From positions 1 through 33,039 of the forward strand of contig CANKIK010000042.1 of NCBI GenBank assembly GCA_947481985.1: a stretch of 33,039 nucleotides of DNA, given 5' to 3'. Source of the DNA: QWOP01 sp003669605 (GTDB taxonomy: Bacteria; Planctomycetota; Planctomycetia; Pirellulales; UBA1268). The notes beneath the pieces are model-generated. The model worked only from the letters and a program-made list of their open reading frames with translations. It was not told where the DNA came from and did no database searches. Both the position numbers and the translations under genes were made by a program. This document shows positions 30,971-33,039 of the stretch, piece by piece. Every line of letters starts with the position of its first letter. The stretch's first letter is position 1.

Positions 30971-31714
30971 TCAGACGCGACTGCCGTGGGTGCGGATGGT
31001 GGCGATGTAGGCGTAGCGGCGGGCCACCGACTCAAACTGCACGTCCGCCCGTCCCGATTCCCCCAGATCGACCAACGCGTCGTGGACTTCCGGCCGGTAG
31101 TGGACGTGAAACAGCGAGAGCCACTTCTTCAGCCCCGCTGCGAACACCGCCGGCAGATCCTTTTGATCCCAGAAATCGACGATCAGCAACTCGCCGCCCG
31201 GCTTGAGATTGGCAAGTGCTGCGTCGATCGCCCCCGGCCAGGTGGGCACCATCGACAGGCAGTAGGAGAAAAAGATGGTGTCGAAAGGTTCCTCGCGGCC
31301 GAACATCCGCCGGGCGTCGAGCTGCTCCGCGAGCCCTTGGCGGAGCACGACCTGTGGCTTGCCGGGGCCTCCCCCAACGGCAGCCTGCACACTCTTTCCC
31401 GCCGTCTCCAGCATTTCGTGCGAGGCGTCGAGTCCGTAGAGGAGGCCAGGTTGGCTGCGTCTGGCGAGCTTGATGAGGTTGCGGGCGGTTCCGCACCCCA
31501 CCTCCAGCGTTGCCGAGTCGGCAGCGGTTGAGATCTTGTCGAGGAGGCGATCGCGTCCGAGCAGGTAATAGCGTCTGGTGAAGTCGTAGATGTGCCGGGT
31601 GACCCGGTACATCCGATCCATCGCCACTGCCTGGTCAGATTGCCTGGCGCCGTGATTATTCGAAGACGAACGAGGACCTTGGGCCGCGGGTGGGCCGCCG
31701 GCGGGATCAGTCAT
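30971..31714 (-). CDS. btaB: BtaB-type SAM-dependent N-methyltransferase (betaine lipid synthesis)
   Basis: BtaB trimethylates the amino group of diacylglyceryl-homoserine to give the betaine lipid DGTS. The 247-residue protein has a class I methyltransferase fold: after about 30 unconserved residues comes the BtaB signature MDRMYRVTRHIYDFTRRYYL followed by LGRDRL, then SAM motif I LEVGCGTARN (about 70-79), LYGLDASHEMLETA, FDTIFFSYCLSMVPTW and GGELLIVDFWDQ. The start ATG overlaps the btaA stop as ATGA (31714-31711), so translation is coupled to btaA. The family call rests on the signature and on the btaA neighbour. Confidence 0.9.
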   Translation of the reverse strand: MTDPAGGPPAAQGPRSSSNNHGARQSDQAVAMDRMYRVTRHIYDFTRRYYLLGRDRLLDKISTAADSATLEVGCGTARNLIKLARRSQPGLLYGLDASHEMLETAGKSVQAAVGGGPGKPQVVLRQGLAEQLDARRMFGREEPFDTIFFSYCLSMVPTWPGAIDAALANLKPGGELLIVDFWDQKDLPAVFAAGLKKWLSLFHVHYRPEVHDALVDLGESGRADVQFESVARRYAYIATIRTHGSRV

Positions 31715-33039
31715 GAGTGCGCCGATCCTCCGCTGCCTGTGCCGAGTGATGCCTGAGAGGGCTGCGAATCGGCCTTCCGGTAGATGTGGAACATCCCGTA
31801 GATCGCCGAGCGGTCCTCGGCGTGGAGGCGACGGGCCTCATCCTGTTCGCAGACGAATTTGCTGCTGGTCGAGGGGCTGAGGGCCGCATCGACGGGGGAC
31901 TTTTCGCCGGCGGTGCGGAAGATCACCCGGGTCTCGGGGGCCCCGACCGTCGCGATCAGGTCCCAGAGCTCCTCAATCACCGCCGGTGGCATCCAATCCT
32001 GGCTGTCGAGGAGGATGAAGCCATTGAGGCCACCTGGCTTCTCCGTGCGGAGATAGTCCGCCAATGAAGCAACGTGCGTCTCAACCCGATCGACCATTGA
32101 TTTGACAGTCTCGTAATTCTCCGGCTTGAGGTAATCGGGGAGGGCCTTGCGTTCCTCGTGATCGTAGCGCCTCCCGAAGGCCTGCCAGGCAAAGTAGTTG
32201 TCGTTGAGGGGGAATCCGCAAGCCAAACGACGGACCCGGTCCCGGTACATGTCGAATAACTTGGCCCCGTTGTTTCCCTGTTCCTCGAGCATCGCGGCAT
32301 GCTGGCTGGGGGGAATGCCGAGACTGTAGACCGCCACCGGTTGCCGGCCCATCCAGCGGACGATTCGGTTTTGGAACAACGGATCGAACAACTCGTCAAA
32401 CACCTTCTCCTGCTCAGCGACTGTCTTCGCCGTGAGCAACCGCGAGGGGTCGCGGCCCATGGCCCTGGCGAGCCCGTGGACCACGCGAAAGAACTGGCCG
32501 AGTTTGGCCTGCTCGTAGAGTCCGCGCTTGAAATAGCCGATCCGCTTTGGCCCTACCGTGCGCCCCGGCCAGTCACTCGTCTCCCAGAATGAACGAGTCA
32601 TCGGGTCGAGGTGATCGCGGAGATAACGCTTGTAGTTGCCAACGTTGTCGGGATGCCGGCCGTAGCCGAAGAAATTGTAGAAGGTCTCGTAGTCGGGAAG
32701 GTGCTTGATGGCGGCGAGTTTGAGCCGCGTCAAAGCCATGTGGTTGGCATTGAGATCGACCGCCACGATCCGCTCGGGCCGGTGGATCAGATAGTTGAGG
32801 ACGTTGCAACCGCCGCTGGAGATCGTCAGCAGGCGGGAGTGGGGCCCCATCCGCAGTGCCTGGGCGTCGACCCGCGGATCCTCCCAGATTTGGTTGTAGA
32901 CAAAGCCCTTGAACCACATCGTGAACATGCGTTCGAGGATGCCCCGCCGGCTGGTGGCGCGATGGTGGTGCACCGCTTTGCGCAGATGGGCAGACGTCGC
33001 GGCATGCGCCGCATCAGCATGAGCTGCGGGGGGGCGGGC
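31711..33039 (-). CDS. btaA: BtaA: SAM:diacylglycerol 3-amino-3-carboxypropyltransferase, 5' end open
   Basis: BtaA (DUF3419) transfers the aminocarboxypropyl group of SAM to diacylglycerol, the first step to the betaine lipid DGTS. Conserved stretches are FVYNQIWEDPRVDAQAL, LTISSGGCNVLNYL and RIVAVDLNANHMALTRLKL (SAM-binding fold), NFFGYGRHP, FDPLFQNRIVRWMGRQPVAVYSLGIP split over two segments, GFPLNDNYFAWQAFGRRYD and FILLDSQDWMP. A GTG at 32973 is the only start in view (420 residues), but the frame stays open for another 22 codons to the window edge. The upstream residues (SAHLRKAVHHHRA) read like protein, so the true start may lie outside. The stop overlaps the btaB start. A Ser/Gly-rich tail follows the conserved end. 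Confidence 0.9.
   Translation of the reverse strand, partial: ARPPAAHADAAHAATSAHLRKAVHHHRATSRRGILERMFTMWFKGFVYNQIWEDPRVDAQALRMGPHSRLLTISSGGCNVLNYLIHRPERIVAVDLNANHMALTRLKLAAIKHLPDYETFYNFFGYGRHPDNVGNYKRYLRDHLDPMTRSFWETSDWPGRTVGPKRIGYFKRGLYEQAKLGQFFRVVHGLARAMGRDPSRLLTAKTVAEQEKVFDELFDPLFQNRIVRWMGRQPVAVYSLGIPPSQHAAMLEEQGNNGAKLFDMYRDRVRRLACGFPLNDNYFAWQAFGRRYDHEERKALPDYLKPENYETVKSMVDRVETHVASLADYLRTEKPGGLNGFILLDSQDWMPPAVIEELWDLIATVGAPETRVIFRTAGEKSPVDAALSPSTSSKFVCEQDEARRLHAEDRSAIYGMFHIYRKADSQPSQASLGTGSGGSAHS

Overview
The window looks like a chromosomal segment of a high-GC planctomycete, probably Pirellulales-like; this placement is inference from gene content. Supporting content: an HpnC/HpnD/HpnE squalene cluster, Hanks-type Ser/Thr kinases with long low-complexity tails, secreted Pro/Ala/Cys-rich proteins with long signal peptides, paired OprP-type porins, and a PspA/PspF system whose PspC domains are fused to a kinase. 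There are no tRNAs, rRNAs, CRISPR arrays, insertion sequences or phage genes. Gene density is high and no gap between genes exceeds about 250 bp.

Layout. (1) 1-911: 3' end of an EttA-type ABC-F gene, followed by a 17-bp tandem repeat. (2) 1065-5520: isoprenoid/triterpenoid block, with ispH on the minus strand and divergent, translationally coupled hpnC-hpnD-hpnE. (3) 13151-5547, all minus: a response regulator/histidine kinase pair, an OprP-like porin, a 17-cysteine secreted protein, a second porin and a nucleoside phosphorylase-like gene. (4) 13396-14954: SbtA-type bicarbonate permease with an SbtB-like PII protein. (5) 14965-20293: guaA (its last codons and stop are triplicated in tandem), surE, a membrane Ser/Thr kinase, a tiny glutaredoxin-like protein and a HAD phosphatase. 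(6) 20533-22218: ilvD. (7) 22249-27519: the Psp region. pspA, a PspC-PspC-kinase fusion and a secreted protein run on the minus strand, and pspF is divergent. The spacer holds a good sigma-54 promoter facing pspA and an upstream palindrome. (8) 27595-30927: a hypothetical gene with a clear intrinsic terminator, guaB, and a secreted protein overlapping the guaB end. (9) 30971 to the right edge: btaA-btaB for betaine lipid synthesis.

How the genes may work together. Several blocks concern the envelope: triterpenoid supply (ispH, hpnCDE), betaine lipids (btaAB), outer-membrane porins under a likely two-component system, and an envelope-stress module (pspF/pspA/PspC-kinase). guaA and guaB cover both IMP-to-GMP steps but lie about 12 kb apart on opposite strands. 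The most unusual items are the PspC-kinase fusion inside a complete PspF/sigma-54 circuit, the triplicated guaA C-terminus, and two near-identical 27-bp hairpins 11 kb apart.
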